A program made the translations under genes and the position numbers. The notes beneath the pieces are model-generated. The model had not been told where the DNA came from. It did no database searches and saw only the letters and a program-made list of their open reading frames with translations. From assembly GCA_025937835.1 (NCBI GenBank), contig JAICQO010000002.1:95641-159640 (forward strand): a stretch of DNA of 64,000 nt, written 5' to 3'. Shown here in pieces: positions 46,054 through 57,237 of this stretch; positions within the stretch are counted from its first letter, which is position 1; every line of letters starts with the position of its first letter. Source of the stretch: Polyangiaceae bacterium (GTDB taxonomy: Bacteria; Myxococcota_A; Polyangia; Polyangiales; Polyangiaceae).

Positions 46054-47976
46054 ATGAGACGGTGGCGTGTGGTGATACTCGGAAGCTCTCTCCTCTGCGT
46101 GATCCCTTTCGGGGGCTGCTCGGTGGACAGCAAGAAGTACGATTTCCAAGGTGACCCCGATGCCGGAAGCACTGGCGTCACGGGCGGCGCGTCAGGCTCT
46201 CTGGGCTCCGTGGGGACGGGTGGAACCGCAGGAAGATCGACCGGCGGCTCGGGTGGTGGCCCGAGCTTCGGCGGAAACACGATTGGAGTTGCCAACGGCG
46301 GCGAGCCCAACGCCGGTGAAGGGACGGGGCCCGAAGCCACAGGCGGGCTGTCTTCGGGGGGAAGCGGCAGCACCGAGCCCGGCTCGACAGGCGGGACCGA
46401 AGACGACCCCGAGTCTCCGATGGGAGACTGCGAGGCCGACCAGGTCGAAGACTGCGGCGACTGCGGCCAGCGCCGCTGCGATTTTGCGACGCTGACCTGG
46501 GGCGAGTGCGTCGGCGACGGCTCCCAGCGAAATTGCTGGGAGACCGAAGATGGCGATGCGCTGCCGGGCACCATGCCCGAGGAGGCGAAGGGCAAGTGCA
46601 CCGTCGGAGTGCAGACCTGCCAGGCGAACGGCAACTGGGATGCCTGCAGGGGAGCCGTGGCACCCGAGCCGAGCGACGACTGCGGCGTCGCGGGCGACGA
46701 CTCTGATTGCAACGGCAGCCCGAACGACGGCTGCAACTGCAGCCCCGGCGCGACGCGCGACTGCGGCACGGATCAGGGCAATTGCCAGCAAGGCGAGCAG
46801 ACCTGCACGGCCAACGTCTGGGGAGCGTGCGCCGGAGAGATCACCGCGCAGGCCGCGGACTCGTGCCTCGTCACCGGTGACGACGCGAACTGCGATGGCA
46901 TGGCGAACGGGAACTGCGCGTGCGTCGCCGACAACCCCAGCGCCTGCAACGACAACGTCTCGTGCACGGACAACGTGTGCACCAACGGCGTCTGCACGAA
47001 CCCTGTCTCTGCGGGCTTCTGCCGCATCGGCGGCACATGCTACGCGCACGGCGCCCAGGAGCCAGGCAACCCCTGCCATGTCTGCGACGCCAACGCGAAC
47101 CGCAGCGGTTGGTCCAACAGCCCGAGTACGGTTTCATGCGACGACGGACTGTGGTGCAACGGCACCGACACCTGCAGCGCCGGCGCGTGCAAGCATCAGT
47201 TCACGGCCAACCGCTGCACCGCCAGCGGGCCCTGCGCGCTCTCCGTGTGCGACGAGCAGCGGGACTCTTGCTTCGAGCCGAACACCACCGTCTGCTCGGA
47301 GAGCGCCGAGACACGCTGCAGCTCGACGGGTTGTAGCTCGGACATTCAGACTCGAACGCTGGAGACGAGGTGTCCCGGCAACGCCGCCACCTGCAGCGGA
47401 GCGGTCAGTAACCCGAGCTGGGCGGTTTCGACGAACTGCAACAACAACTCCGTGTGCACCAAGAACGGTTCCAACTACAGCTGCACCGCCAAGGTGGGCT
47501 GTGGTTCGAGCTGGTGCCAGAGCGCGACCGGCGGCCTGTGCTGGACGACCAGTGATCCGGGCGTGCGAACCCCGCAGGGAGCGACTGACTTCTGCAGTCA
47601 GCAAACCATCGGCGGAGCCACGTGGCGGCTCGCCAGCATCCACGACTATCTGAATCTCAGCATCGGTTGTGACGGCGTGACGGGCGCAGCGAACGGAACG
47701 ACCAAATCCGTCTGCGTGTACAACGCGGACAGCAGCGGTGGCGGGCAGTTCTTGAATTGCGCCCAGTGCCCCCAAAACGGCGGACCGGGAACGGGCGGTT
47801 GCTACTGGCCGAGCGGGATGGGCAGCTGCAGCGTCACGAACACCAACGGCGGCTATTGGACGTCCACCCAGAGCGGCATTCCGACGATGTTCGACCCCAC
47901 CCGCGGCTACGGCGGCTTTTACCCGACCACGCAGGCCACCTTCCAGTTCCGCTGCGTGACGAACAACCCGAACTGA
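46054..47976 (+). CDS. Cys-rich surface lipoprotein with DUF1566-like C-terminus
   Basis: The 640-residue product has a signal peptide ending in PFGGC (Cys near 22), a Gly/Thr/Ser-rich linker (about 38-115) and then a long Cys-rich region (about 125-450) of short repeated units such as CQQGEQTCTANVWGAC and CTDNVCTNGVC. The last 150 residues (GLCWTTSDPG, ATWRLASIHDYL, GGYWTSTQSG, FQFRCV) resemble DUF1566/Lcl-type domains, which bind extracellular partners. Such multi-Cys lipoproteins are common in Polyangiaceae. It is the only gene of its unit and converges with the kinase gene at 47998. Confidence 0.7.
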   Translation: MRRWRVVILGSSLLCVIPFGGCSVDSKKYDFQGDPDAGSTGVTGGASGSLGSVGTGGTAGRSTGGSGGGPSFGGNTIGVANGGEPNAGEGTGPEATGGLSSGGSGSTEPGSTGGTEDDPESPMGDCEADQVEDCGDCGQRRCDFATLTWGECVGDGSQRNCWETEDGDALPGTMPEEAKGKCTVGVQTCQANGNWDACRGAVAPEPSDDCGVAGDDSDCNGSPNDGCNCSPGATRDCGTDQGNCQQGEQTCTANVWGACAGEITAQAADSCLVTGDDANCDGMANGNCACVADNPSACNDNVSCTDNVCTNGVCTNPVSAGFCRIGGTCYAHGAQEPGNPCHVCDANANRSGWSNSPSTVSCDDGLWCNGTDTCSAGACKHQFTANRCTASGPCALSVCDEQRDSCFEPNTTVCSESAETRCSSTGCSSDIQTRTLETRCPGNAATCSGAVSNPSWAVSTNCNNNSVCTKNGSNYSCTAKVGCGSSWCQSATGGLCWTTSDPGVRTPQGATDFCSQQTIGGATWRLASIHDYLNLSIGCDGVTGAANGTTKSVCVYNADSSGGGQFLNCAQCPQNGGPGTGGCYWPSGMGSCSVTNTNGGYWTSTQSGIPTMFDPTRGYGGFYPTTQATFQFRCVTNNPN

Positions 47977-47997
47977 CACGAACGAGCAGCGGCGCGC

Positions 47998-49707
<1,710 letters not shown>

Positions 49708-49820
49708 GGCCGCATCCTAGATCGGTGAGGCGTTCCGCCATACTGCCCCGGCGCCGAAATGCTGTTAGTTTTCGCTGGGGTTTTTGGGCATGGTCGGGGG
49801 TTCAGCGCATCGAGGACGAA

Positions 49821-52800
49821 ATGATCCAGGCCAACCGCGAGTTCTCCACCGGTGAGCGAGTTTCGAGTCTCGTACCGCGCCTGACGGACGCAGAGACGGC
49901 GCTGCGCGCAGTCGGCTCGGGAAAGGCAGCGGATCTGGACGGCGAGGGGCCGGCTCGCGTGCTCGAGAACGCGCGACGCGCGCTGCGTGATGCACAAGAG
50001 GTGCTGCGGAGCCTGGACATCGGCGCGTACTCGACCGTCGCGCTCGAAGCTCGCGTCCGGCGAAACCAGAAGATCATCGAACACTGCACGCAGGGGCTGC
50101 TGCAATGCCGGGCAGACGGCACGATCCTGGAGCTGACGTCCGAGGGCGGGGTTGCGCCGGGCTTGCCAGCACCCGACTCGCTCGGCCTCAAGCTCGCCGA
50201 TTTCGCTCACCCCGAAGATCGCCCCCTCGCGGTCGCGCTGCTCGCCCGCGCCGTGGCGAGGCCGGCCACGCGGGTCACGGCCGAATACAGGACGCGCACG
50301 GCCGAGGGCCATTTTCGCTGGACCGAGGTCGCGGCCATCAGCCTGCTCCACGACCCGGACGTGCAGAGCATCCTCGTCACGCAACAGGACGACGCGCGCG
50401 AGCAGGCGACGGCTCTCGAAGTACTGAACCAGCGCTGCGCGGCCCTGGCCTCCGAGCTCTCGGTATTTTCGGACATCTCGAAGGCCGTGCTCAGCGGCGG
50501 GGACGTGGTGACCGCGCTCACCGACGCGCTCGCCGGTTGCCTCGCGGAGTGCCGCATCGCCTCGGGGGCGCTCTACCTCGTCGGCTCGGACGGCTCGCTG
50601 CAAGTCAGCACGCTGGGGCCAGATCCGGGATGGGACCGTGAAGGCCTGGCCACGTTCTTCGGACAAGAGCCGCTGCTGCGGCGGGTGATGGCCTGGCAAT
50701 TGCCGACGGAGTTGCCGTCGCCGGTCGTCCCGGGCGCGCTCTCCTCCGATATCCTGAAGAGCTGCGGAGCGAGCGCGGCGGTCCTCGTGCCGCTTCACTA
50801 CGAAGGCTCGCTGATGGGCGCGTGCCTCCTGGTCTCTCGGGTCCGAAGCCCGAAACAGGAAGCATTCTTCCGGTTCGCGGCGGGCGTGGGCAACCAGACC
50901 ACGCAGATCCTGGCGCTGGCGTCCGTGCTCGCCGAAAAAGAACGTTTGCGCCGGGACGCCGCCGAGCAGGCCCGGCTGATGCGGTTGATCCTCGACAGCA
51001 TGACCGAGGGCGTGCTGGTCGTGGATCGCGAGCGGCGCGTGCTGTTGCAGAACAAGAGAGCGCAGGCGCTCGCTCCGGCCGAGATCGGCGACACGATCGT
51101 CGGCCGCGCGGAGCAGCTCGGCTTGTGCCATCCAAACGGCCAGCTCTTGAGCCCGGAAGACGGCCCGCTATTTCGCGCAGCGAACGGCGAGACCCTGGAC
51201 CAGGCCGAAGTCTGCCTGCGCCCGCCCGGCACGGAGCAGCTCACGCGTTTCCACGTCACGGCTCGGCCCCTGATCACCGACTCCGGCGAATTACGTGGCG
51301 GGATGGTGGTGTTCCGAGACATCACCGAGCAGAAGCGTGCCGAACACGAGATCTTGGTGTCGCGATCTCAATGGCAGTCTCTGGTCGAACACGCGCCGGA
51401 TTTCATCATGAACGTCGATCGCGACGGCCGGGTTCGGTTCATCAATCGGGTCGCGCCGGGGTTCGAGATAGACCAGGTGATCGGCACGCCGCTCGGCGCG
51501 GACGTTCCCGACGATCAACAACCCCGTATTCGGCGGGCTCTCGACGCCTGCGTCAACCGTGGCGAAAGCAGCGAATACGAGGTCTCGGTGCCGAAACCCG
51601 ACGGCGGCTTGCGTTCGTATTCGTGCGTGCTGGGTCCGGTCCGGCGCAACGGCGAGATCACGGGCGCCGTCGTGATCGCGCGCGACATCACCGAAAAGAA
51701 GCTCACGGACACGCTCTTGATCGAGACGGACCGCATGGCATCCGTCGGAGCGCTGGCGTCCGGCATCGCGCACGAGGTCAACAGCCCCCTGTCCTCGCTG
51801 TTCGTGAACCTTACGCTCGCGACGCGCGACGCCGAGGTCGCCGCCGCCGGCCACGACCTCGCTCCCGCGCTGCTCGAAGAATTGAACGAGGCGCGCGAGG
51901 CGGCCGACCGTGTGCGGCAGATCGTCGCCGACCTGCGCATCTTCACCGGCTGGGACGGAGAACGCCGCGGCCCGGTAGACGTGGAGGAGTTGCTCGAGAG
52001 CACGCTGCGCACCGCTCGCTACGAGATTCGTCACCGCGCGCGCGTCGAGACGAATTACCAGAAAGTGCCGCTGATTCGCGCGGACGCGGCCCGGCTCGGG
52101 CAGGTGTTCCTGAACCTGATCCTGAACGCCACCCATGCGATCCCCGAAGGCAATCCGTCCAAGAACGAAATCCGCGTCAGCACCAGCGTCGACGGCGCCG
52201 GCCGCGTCGTGGTTCGAGTCGCTGACACGGGCGCCGGCATCCCGCACGAGCTCCAGCCCCGGGTCTTCACGCCGATGTTGTCGACCAAGCCTCGCGACGG
52301 CGTGATCGCGCTGGGGCTGTCCGTGTGCAAGCGGATCGTGACCGAGCTCGGCGGCGAGATCGGCTTCACGAGCGAGCCCGGCAAGGGCACGGAGTTCACG
52401 GTGGTGTTGCCGGCGAGCCCCTTCGTGGAAATTCAGCCGCAGCCTGCGGGCGCGAGCGAGCCGCCCACCGCGGAGGTGCGCCGCGCGCGGGTGCTGGTGA
52501 TCGACGACGAACCTGCGGTCGCCGCCGCCATGAAGCGCGTGCTCTCGCCCGAGCACGACATCACGGTCGTCGACAGCGGTGCCCGCGCGCTCGAGCTCAT
52601 CCAGAGCGGCGCCGATTTCGACTCGATTTTCTGCGACGTGCTGATGCCGCAGATGTCGGGCATGGATCTGTACGAGAAAGTTCGCCAGGCCCTACCCGAG
52701 CAGGCCAAGCGCTTCGTGTTCGTTACCGGCGGCTCGTTCACCGCCCGAGCCCAGGCCTTCCTCGATAACGTCCCGAATCCCCACGTCGAGAAGCCGTTCA

Positions 52801-52850
52801 ACGTCGCGACTCTGCGCTCGATCATCTCCGACTCGTTGCGGCAGAAGTAG
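49821..52850 (+). CDS. PAS-GAF-PAS-PAS hybrid histidine kinase with receiver
   Basis: The 1009-residue soluble kinase has a coiled-coil start, a PAS domain (about 78-195), a GAF domain (205-365), and two further PAS domains (about 383-505 and 517-630; each ends in FRDIT or ARDIT). HisKA carries H651 in SGIAHEVNSPLSSL; the HATPase G box reads IALGLSV in place of the usual GxGLGLSV. A C-terminal receiver (888-1005) has the acceptor D939 in FCDVLMPQMSG. I chose the ATG at 49821 because GAGGA lies five bases upstream; the frame is open further upstream. It stands alone, with the membrane Ser/Thr kinase divergent. Confidence 0.9.
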   Translation: MIQANREFSTGERVSSLVPRLTDAETALRAVGSGKAADLDGEGPARVLENARRALRDAQEVLRSLDIGAYSTVALEARVRRNQKIIEHCTQGLLQCRADGTILELTSEGGVAPGLPAPDSLGLKLADFAHPEDRPLAVALLARAVARPATRVTAEYRTRTAEGHFRWTEVAAISLLHDPDVQSILVTQQDDAREQATALEVLNQRCAALASELSVFSDISKAVLSGGDVVTALTDALAGCLAECRIASGALYLVGSDGSLQVSTLGPDPGWDREGLATFFGQEPLLRRVMAWQLPTELPSPVVPGALSSDILKSCGASAAVLVPLHYEGSLMGACLLVSRVRSPKQEAFFRFAAGVGNQTTQILALASVLAEKERLRRDAAEQARLMRLILDSMTEGVLVVDRERRVLLQNKRAQALAPAEIGDTIVGRAEQLGLCHPNGQLLSPEDGPLFRAANGETLDQAEVCLRPPGTEQLTRFHVTARPLITDSGELRGGMVVFRDITEQKRAEHEILVSRSQWQSLVEHAPDFIMNVDRDGRVRFINRVAPGFEIDQVIGTPLGADVPDDQQPRIRRALDACVNRGESSEYEVSVPKPDGGLRSYSCVLGPVRRNGEITGAVVIARDITEKKLTDTLLIETDRMASVGALASGIAHEVNSPLSSLFVNLTLATRDAEVAAAGHDLAPALLEELNEAREAADRVRQIVADLRIFTGWDGERRGPVDVEELLESTLRTARYEIRHRARVETNYQKVPLIRADAARLGQVFLNLILNATHAIPEGNPSKNEIRVSTSVDGAGRVVVRVADTGAGIPHELQPRVFTPMLSTKPRDGVIALGLSVCKRIVTELGGEIGFTSEPGKGTEFTVVLPASPFVEIQPQPAGASEPPTAEVRRARVLVIDDEPAVAAAMKRVLSPEHDITVVDSGARALELIQSGADFDSIFCDVLMPQMSGMDLYEKVRQALPEQAKRFVFVTGGSFTARAQAFLDNVPNPHVEKPFNVATLRSIISDSLRQK

Positions 52851-52860
52851 CTCGGGTAAG

Positions 52861-52883
52861 ATTACGCGCACTAGCGTTGTAAT
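52861..52883 (+). terminator. Imperfect hairpin after the hybrid kinase gene
   Basis: ATTACGCGC and GCGTTGTAAT can pair around ACTA, with a small bulge, starting 10 bases after the kinase stop, and a short T-rich stretch (TTTCTC) follows. It is a plausible but weak terminator. Confidence 0.3.
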
Positions 52884-52966
52884 TTCTCATGCGGGCCCGA
52901 GGGACGATTTCGCTCTCTCGGCAGCGTACGCCCGGGAAAATAGAGTCAGGGCTGGAGGCCCCCGCC

Positions 52967-54154
52967 ATGTCCGACCGAGGATGCTCGCCCCTTCTCACCC
53001 GGCTCGGCGCCGCCGCGCTGTTAGCTGCCACCGCCTCGCTTTGGGTCGCTTGTTCCAGCTCGGAAACGCATGGCGGCGGCTCGGGAGGCGCCCCGCCCAG
53101 CGGAGGGTTCACGGGGGCCGGCGGCAGCGCGCCCGCAAGCGGCGGAATCAGCGTGCCGAGCGGTGGATCGCGCGACACGCCGACCGGCGGCAGTCCCGCA
53201 ACGGGCGGCGCTTCGACGGGTGGCGTCCCCACATCGGGCGGCGCGAAGGCGACGGGTGGCGCGGCCGCGAACCCAAGCGGCGCCGGAGGGGCGGGCGCGC
53301 CGGGAGCGGGCGCAGCGAGCGGCGGCGGCGGTAGCGCGGCCGTGCCCCTGGGCGGGGCCGCGACGACGGCAGGCGCCGCGGGAGCATCGGGTGGCGGTGC
53401 GGCGCGGAGCGCTGGTTGCGGCGCCACCGAGCCGTTGAAGAGCGGTCGCGCCACGCTCGACGTCGCCGGCGCATCGCGCGAGTTCATCCTGAAGATGCCG
53501 GACGACTACGACGCGAGCCGCCCGTACAAACTGATCTTCGCCTTTCACGCGCGCGGCGGCAGCGCGATGCAGGTCGCTGGCAGTGGCAACGACGACTACT
53601 ACGGCCTCGTGTCGCGCTCGGGCGGGAACGCCATCTTCGTCTCGCCGGAAGGTATCGACGCGGGCTGGCGCAACGAGAACGGCCGCGACATCACCTTCGT
53701 CAAAGCCATGCTCGAGCTGTTCGAGTCGAAGCTGTGCATCGACCAACAACGGATTTTTTCTACGGGCTTCAGCTTCGGCGGCATGATGTCCGACGCCATC
53801 GGCTGCGCCATGGCCGACGTGTTCCGAGCCATTGCGCCCATGGCCGGCGGCGTCCCGAACCCGGAGCACCCGTACAGCGGCTGTGACCAGGTCAACATGC
53901 ACCCGATCGCCGTCTGGATGTCTCACGGGGACAACGACAACGTCGTTCCGATTTCGGACGGCAAGGACGCCCTGGAGATTTTCCTGAAGCGAAACCAGTG
54001 CCAGGCGGAGACCGCGCCCGTGATGCCGAGCCCGTGCGTGGCGTACCAGGGCTGTCTGCCGGACTATCCGGTCACGTTCTGCGAGTTCTCGGGCGGGCAC
54101 GGAGTGCCGAGCTTCGCAGCCGAGGCGATCTGGGCCTTCTTCGATCAGTTCTGA
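52967..54154 (+). CDS. Secreted esterase lipoprotein (PHB depolymerase / feruloyl esterase-like)
   Basis: The 395-residue product has a signal peptide ending in SLWVAC (Cys near 29), a Gly/Ser/Ala/Thr-rich linker (about 34-145) and an alpha/beta-hydrolase domain (about 155-395). The nucleophile is in GFSFGG (S of GxSxG), an Asp in HGDNDNVVP and the His in SGGHGVPSF. FAFHARGGSA resembles the oxyanion region of esterases acting on polyesters or plant cell-wall esters. The ATG at 52967 has GGAGG eight bases upstream. The next gene encodes another secreted hydrolase with the same kind of linker. Substrate unknown. Confidence 0.82.
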   Translation: MSDRGCSPLLTRLGAAALLAATASLWVACSSSETHGGGSGGAPPSGGFTGAGGSAPASGGISVPSGGSRDTPTGGSPATGGASTGGVPTSGGAKATGGAAANPSGAGGAGAPGAGAASGGGGSAAVPLGGAATTAGAAGASGGGAARSAGCGATEPLKSGRATLDVAGASREFILKMPDDYDASRPYKLIFAFHARGGSAMQVAGSGNDDYYGLVSRSGGNAIFVSPEGIDAGWRNENGRDITFVKAMLELFESKLCIDQQRIFSTGFSFGGMMSDAIGCAMADVFRAIAPMAGGVPNPEHPYSGCDQVNMHPIAVWMSHGDNDNVVPISDGKDALEIFLKRNQCQAETAPVMPSPCVAYQGCLPDYPVTFCEFSGGHGVPSFAAEAIWAFFDQF

Positions 54155-54231
54155 GCGCGGGGGCGCGCGCGCTTTCGAGAACGGGTGACGGATTCGGCTC
54201 CGCCATGCCACCTAGGAATACGAGAGATGTC

Positions 54232-55464
54232 ATGACCCGCAACCCTCTACGTATCCGATGCTCGAGCTGGATCGCGACCCTGGCGCTGCTGTCTGCTTGC
54301 AGCTCCGACAACGAACCCGGCGCGAGCGGCTCCGGTGGCCAGCCAGCCACGGGTGGCTCGACGCCAACCGCCGGCAAATCGGCAGGTAGCGGGGGCGTGG
54401 CGACCGGAGGCTCCGCCAGCGCCACCGGCGGCGCTACGGGTGGCTCGGTCAGCCCTACCGGCGGTACGGCCACGGGTGGTTCCAGCGCGGGCGCGGGGGC
54501 AGGCGCGGGCGGGCGGGCAAGCGCCGGCGGTTCGGGCGGTTTGACGGGAGGAAGCGCAGGGAACGGCAACGCCGGTGGCTCGAGCGGCGCGGGCGCTTCG
54601 TCCGGCGGCGCGGCGGCTTCCGGTGCGGGTTCCGGCGGCGCGCCGACCGCGGGCGAGGGGGGTTCCGGCGGCAGCGTCGGCGGTGGAGCGGGCGGTTCGC
54701 CGCTCGCCCCCGTGACGGACTACTCCGCGCCGGGCCCTTTCAAGACCTCCACTCAAGCGGGCACGGGTCCCGATGGGACGTACACCGTGATCCGCCCCGC
54801 GACGCTCGGCGAGAAGGGCTTCTTGCACGCGCCGATCACGTTCGGCCCGGGGACGGGCATGGAAGTCTCTCAGTTGAGCGGGCTGCTCGAGCGGTTTGCC
54901 TCTCACGGCTTCGTCGTGATCGGCAGGCAGCTCACCGGAGGGCCGCGCGACGCCGTCACGCGGATGCGCATGACGGCCGGCCTCGACTGGATCATCGCGC
55001 AAAATAGCGTCGCCGGCAGCGTGTTCGAGGGCAAGCTCGACGTGAAGCGCGCCGTCGCCATGGGCTACTCCGTTGGTGGCACCGGCGCCGTCGAGATCGG
55101 CGGACACGAAGCGATTGCCACGGTGGTTTCGATCCACGGGCACCAGGCAAAGGGCGACCTGCGCGGGCCGCTGCTCTTGATCGGCGGCACGGACGACGTG
55201 ATGGGCGACGACCGCTCCTGGCTCGCGCCCACCTACGAGGACAGCCAGGTTCAAACCTTCTTCGGCACCGTCGTCGGCGCCAACCACGGCTATATCCAGG
55301 GTACCGTCAACGGCGTCCCCGGCGGCGTCGAGACGCCCGCGATGATCGCGTGGCTTCGCTACTGGATCTACAACGACCAGGACGCGAAGAAGTACTTCTA
55401 CGGCGACGACTGCGTGATGTGCAGCTCCCCGTGGACCGATCCGAAGCGCAAGAACTGGCAATAG
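54232..55464 (+). CDS. Secreted cutinase/PETase-like alpha/beta-hydrolase lipoprotein
   Basis: The 410-residue product has a signal peptide ending in LLSAC (Cys near 23), a long Gly/Ser/Ala linker (about 30-160) and a hydrolase domain. Its pattern (GPFKTSTQAG at the start, LLERFASHGFVVI, then GYSVGG with the nucleophile Ser) is that of cutinase/PETase/chlorophyllase-like enzymes. Candidate Asp and His of the triad are in LIGGTDDV and ANHGYIQG. An ATG at 54205 nine codons upstream is an alternative start. It lies 77 bases after the esterase gene, so the two probably form a unit. The linker suggests an enzyme held at a distance from the cell surface. Confidence 0.8.
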   Translation: MTRNPLRIRCSSWIATLALLSACSSDNEPGASGSGGQPATGGSTPTAGKSAGSGGVATGGSASATGGATGGSVSPTGGTATGGSSAGAGAGAGGRASAGGSGGLTGGSAGNGNAGGSSGAGASSGGAAASGAGSGGAPTAGEGGSGGSVGGGAGGSPLAPVTDYSAPGPFKTSTQAGTGPDGTYTVIRPATLGEKGFLHAPITFGPGTGMEVSQLSGLLERFASHGFVVIGRQLTGGPRDAVTRMRMTAGLDWIIAQNSVAGSVFEGKLDVKRAVAMGYSVGGTGAVEIGGHEAIATVVSIHGHQAKGDLRGPLLLIGGTDDVMGDDRSWLAPTYEDSQVQTFFGTVVGANHGYIQGTVNGVPGGVETPAMIAWLRYWIYNDQDAKKYFYGDDCVMCSSPWTDPKRKNWQ

Positions 55465-55497
55465 GGATGGGTCCGCTCAGAACCCGCCCGGGCCGCG

Positions 55498-56286
55498 TCA
55501 TTCGCTGGTGAGCGCGGCCTGCACTGGTCCGAACGAGCGGCGGTGGATCGGACAGGGGCCGATCCGGCGCAGCGCCGCGACGTGCTCACGCACGGGATAG
55601 CCCTTGTGCTGGTCGAAGCCGTAGCCCGGGTACTCGTGCGCGTAGGCGACCATGCGCGCGTCGCGCTCGGTCTTGGCGAGGATCGAGGCAGCGGCAATGC
55701 TGAGGCTGCGCTCGTCGCCCTTGACGATCTTGGTCTGTTCGATGGGCACGTCGCGGAGCTTTCGCGCGTCGATCAACAGGTGCTCGGGGACGCATCCGAG
55801 CGCCTCCACCGCGCGGCGCATGGCGGCGATGCCCGCCCAGTAGATGTTGATGCGGTCGATCTCGTCCGGCTCCGAGAAGGCCACGGCCCAGGCGCGCGCA
55901 TCGCGCTTGATCTGCGCGGCGAGCTCGACGCGGCGCTCGGGTGAAACCTGCTTCGAGTCGTTGACGCCTTCCGCGCGCCAGCCCGGTTCGAGCACCACCG
56001 CCGCTGCCGCGACGGGCCCCGCGAGCGGGCTCATGCCGGCTTCGTCGATGCCGGCGACGACCAGAATGTTGCGAGCCCAGAGCGCGCGCTCGAACTCGAG
56101 CATCCAGCGCAGGCGCTGCCCTTCGGCCCGGTTCTCGCGGCGCCGCCGCGCCACTTGCTCCAAGATCGCACGCGCGCCGGGGCGCGTGTCCGAGCGCAGC
56201 GCCGTCTCGAGCTCCACGGGCAAGGGGCGCCCGCGCTCCACGTAGCGCGTGCGGATTTGACTCAGGGTGAGCTGCTCTCGCGCCAT
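55498..56286 (-). CDS. rnhB: Ribonuclease HII with N-terminal extension
   Basis: The 262-residue enzyme cleaves the RNA strand of RNA-DNA hybrids, including single ribonucleotides in DNA. Active-site acidic residues are seen as D81 and E82 in GIDEAGMSPLAGP, D173 in LLIDARKL and D191 in KGDERSLSIAAASILAKTERD. The usual GRG after DEA is GMS here. An Arg/Glu-rich extension of about 75 residues precedes the fold, unlike the common 200-residue enzyme. It converges with the hydrolase gene and is divergent from the DNA ligase gene, 72 bases away. Confidence 0.9.
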   Translation of the reverse strand: MAREQLTLSQIRTRYVERGRPLPVELETALRSDTRPGARAILEQVARRRRENRAEGQRLRWMLEFERALWARNILVVAGIDEAGMSPLAGPVAAAAVVLEPGWRAEGVNDSKQVSPERRVELAAQIKRDARAWAVAFSEPDEIDRINIYWAGIAAMRRAVEALGCVPEHLLIDARKLRDVPIEQTKIVKGDERSLSIAAASILAKTERDARMVAYAHEYPGYGFDQHKGYPVREHVAALRRIGPCPIHRRSFGPVQAALTSE

Positions 56287-56358
56287 GGCCTCGGTCGCTC
56301 CGCGGTTCTGGCACGGGCTCGCGCGGGTGGCCAGCGTCCTGCGCTACACTGCGCTGGC

Positions 56359-57237
56359 GTGGCTGCCATTCCTCCCTGGCTCGAGCCCATGGCTGCAACG
56401 CTCACGCGCGAGCGCTTCGAGGGGCCAGAGTGGGTGTTCGAGCGCAAGCTCGACGGCATCCGCCTGCTCGCCTTCAAGCGCGGCACGAGCGTCGAGCTGT
56501 TGTCGCGCAACCGGCTGCCGCAAAACCTCGCGTATCCGGCGTTTGCGGCCGCTGTCGCGGCATTGCCCTGCCAGGACGTCATTCTCGACGGCGAAGCGGT
56601 GGGCGGCTGGGAGCACGAGCTTCCACCTGGCTACTACGTGTTCGACGTGCTGTGGCTCGACGGACGCGATTTGACGTCGCTAGAGCTCAACGCCCGCCGC
56701 GAGCTCTTGACGGCGTTGCCGCTCGCACCGCCGCTGCGATTGGTAGAACGCCTCGACGGTGAGCGGCCCTGGGAGCGCGCCTGCGCCGAGGGCTGGGAAG
56801 GCGTGATCGCCAAGCGCATTGACTCCGTGTACGAGCACCGCCGCTCGCCGCACTGGCTGAAGATGAAGTGCGAAGAGACCGTGGACCTCGTCGTCGGCGG
56901 CTTCACCGAGCCGCGCGGGAAGCGCGTCGGCCTGGGCGCGCTGTTGCTCGGCTACTTCGACGGGCCTGAGCTCGTGTTCGCCGGCAAAGTGGGGACCGGC
57001 TTCGACGCCGCGCTGCTCCGCGAGCTCCGCGCGCGCTTCGACGCCCTGGCCCTCCCCGCTCCGCCGTTCACGCGCGGAACCGGTCTACCGCGGGCAAACG
57101 CCCGTTGGGTGAAACCGGAGCTCGTCGTCGAGCTCGCGTTCATGGAGTGGACGAGCGGCGGCAAGCTGCGTCACCCGCGCTTCGTGCGCGTGCGCCCCGA
57201 CAAATCCGCGCGCGAGTGCGTCGGGGGTCCGTCGTGA
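56359..57237 (+). CDS. ATP-dependent DNA ligase (LigD ligase-domain type)
   Basis: The 292-residue product is an ATP-dependent ligase domain: the nucleotidyl-lysine motif KLDGIR (K30), DGEAVGG, FDVLWLDGRDLTSL, EGVIAKRIDSVYEHRRS and WLKMKCEETVDLVVGG in the usual order, then an OB-fold half (FAGKVGTGFD, ARWVKPELVVELAFMEWT). This corresponds to the ligase domain of LigD, without the polymerase and nuclease domains. The GTG at 56359 is the likeliest start, with no clear ribosome site. Its stop overlaps the GTG of the polymerase gene (57234-57237). Ligation of DNA breaks is the known role of the family. Confidence 0.9.
   Translation: MAAIPPWLEPMAATLTRERFEGPEWVFERKLDGIRLLAFKRGTSVELLSRNRLPQNLAYPAFAAAVAALPCQDVILDGEAVGGWEHELPPGYYVFDVLWLDGRDLTSLELNARRELLTALPLAPPLRLVERLDGERPWERACAEGWEGVIAKRIDSVYEHRRSPHWLKMKCEETVDLVVGGFTEPRGKRVGLGALLLGYFDGPELVFAGKVGTGFDAALLRELRARFDALALPAPPFTRGTGLPRANARWVKPELVVELAFMEWTSGGKLRHPRFVRVRPDKSARECVGGPS

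Noticed and set aside
53060..53420. Low-complexity GC-rich stretch as a possible insertion or non-coding repeat
   Set aside because: It is an in-frame Gly/Ser/Ala/Thr linker between a lipoprotein signal and a hydrolase domain, like the linkers in the genes at 46054, 54232 and 58434.
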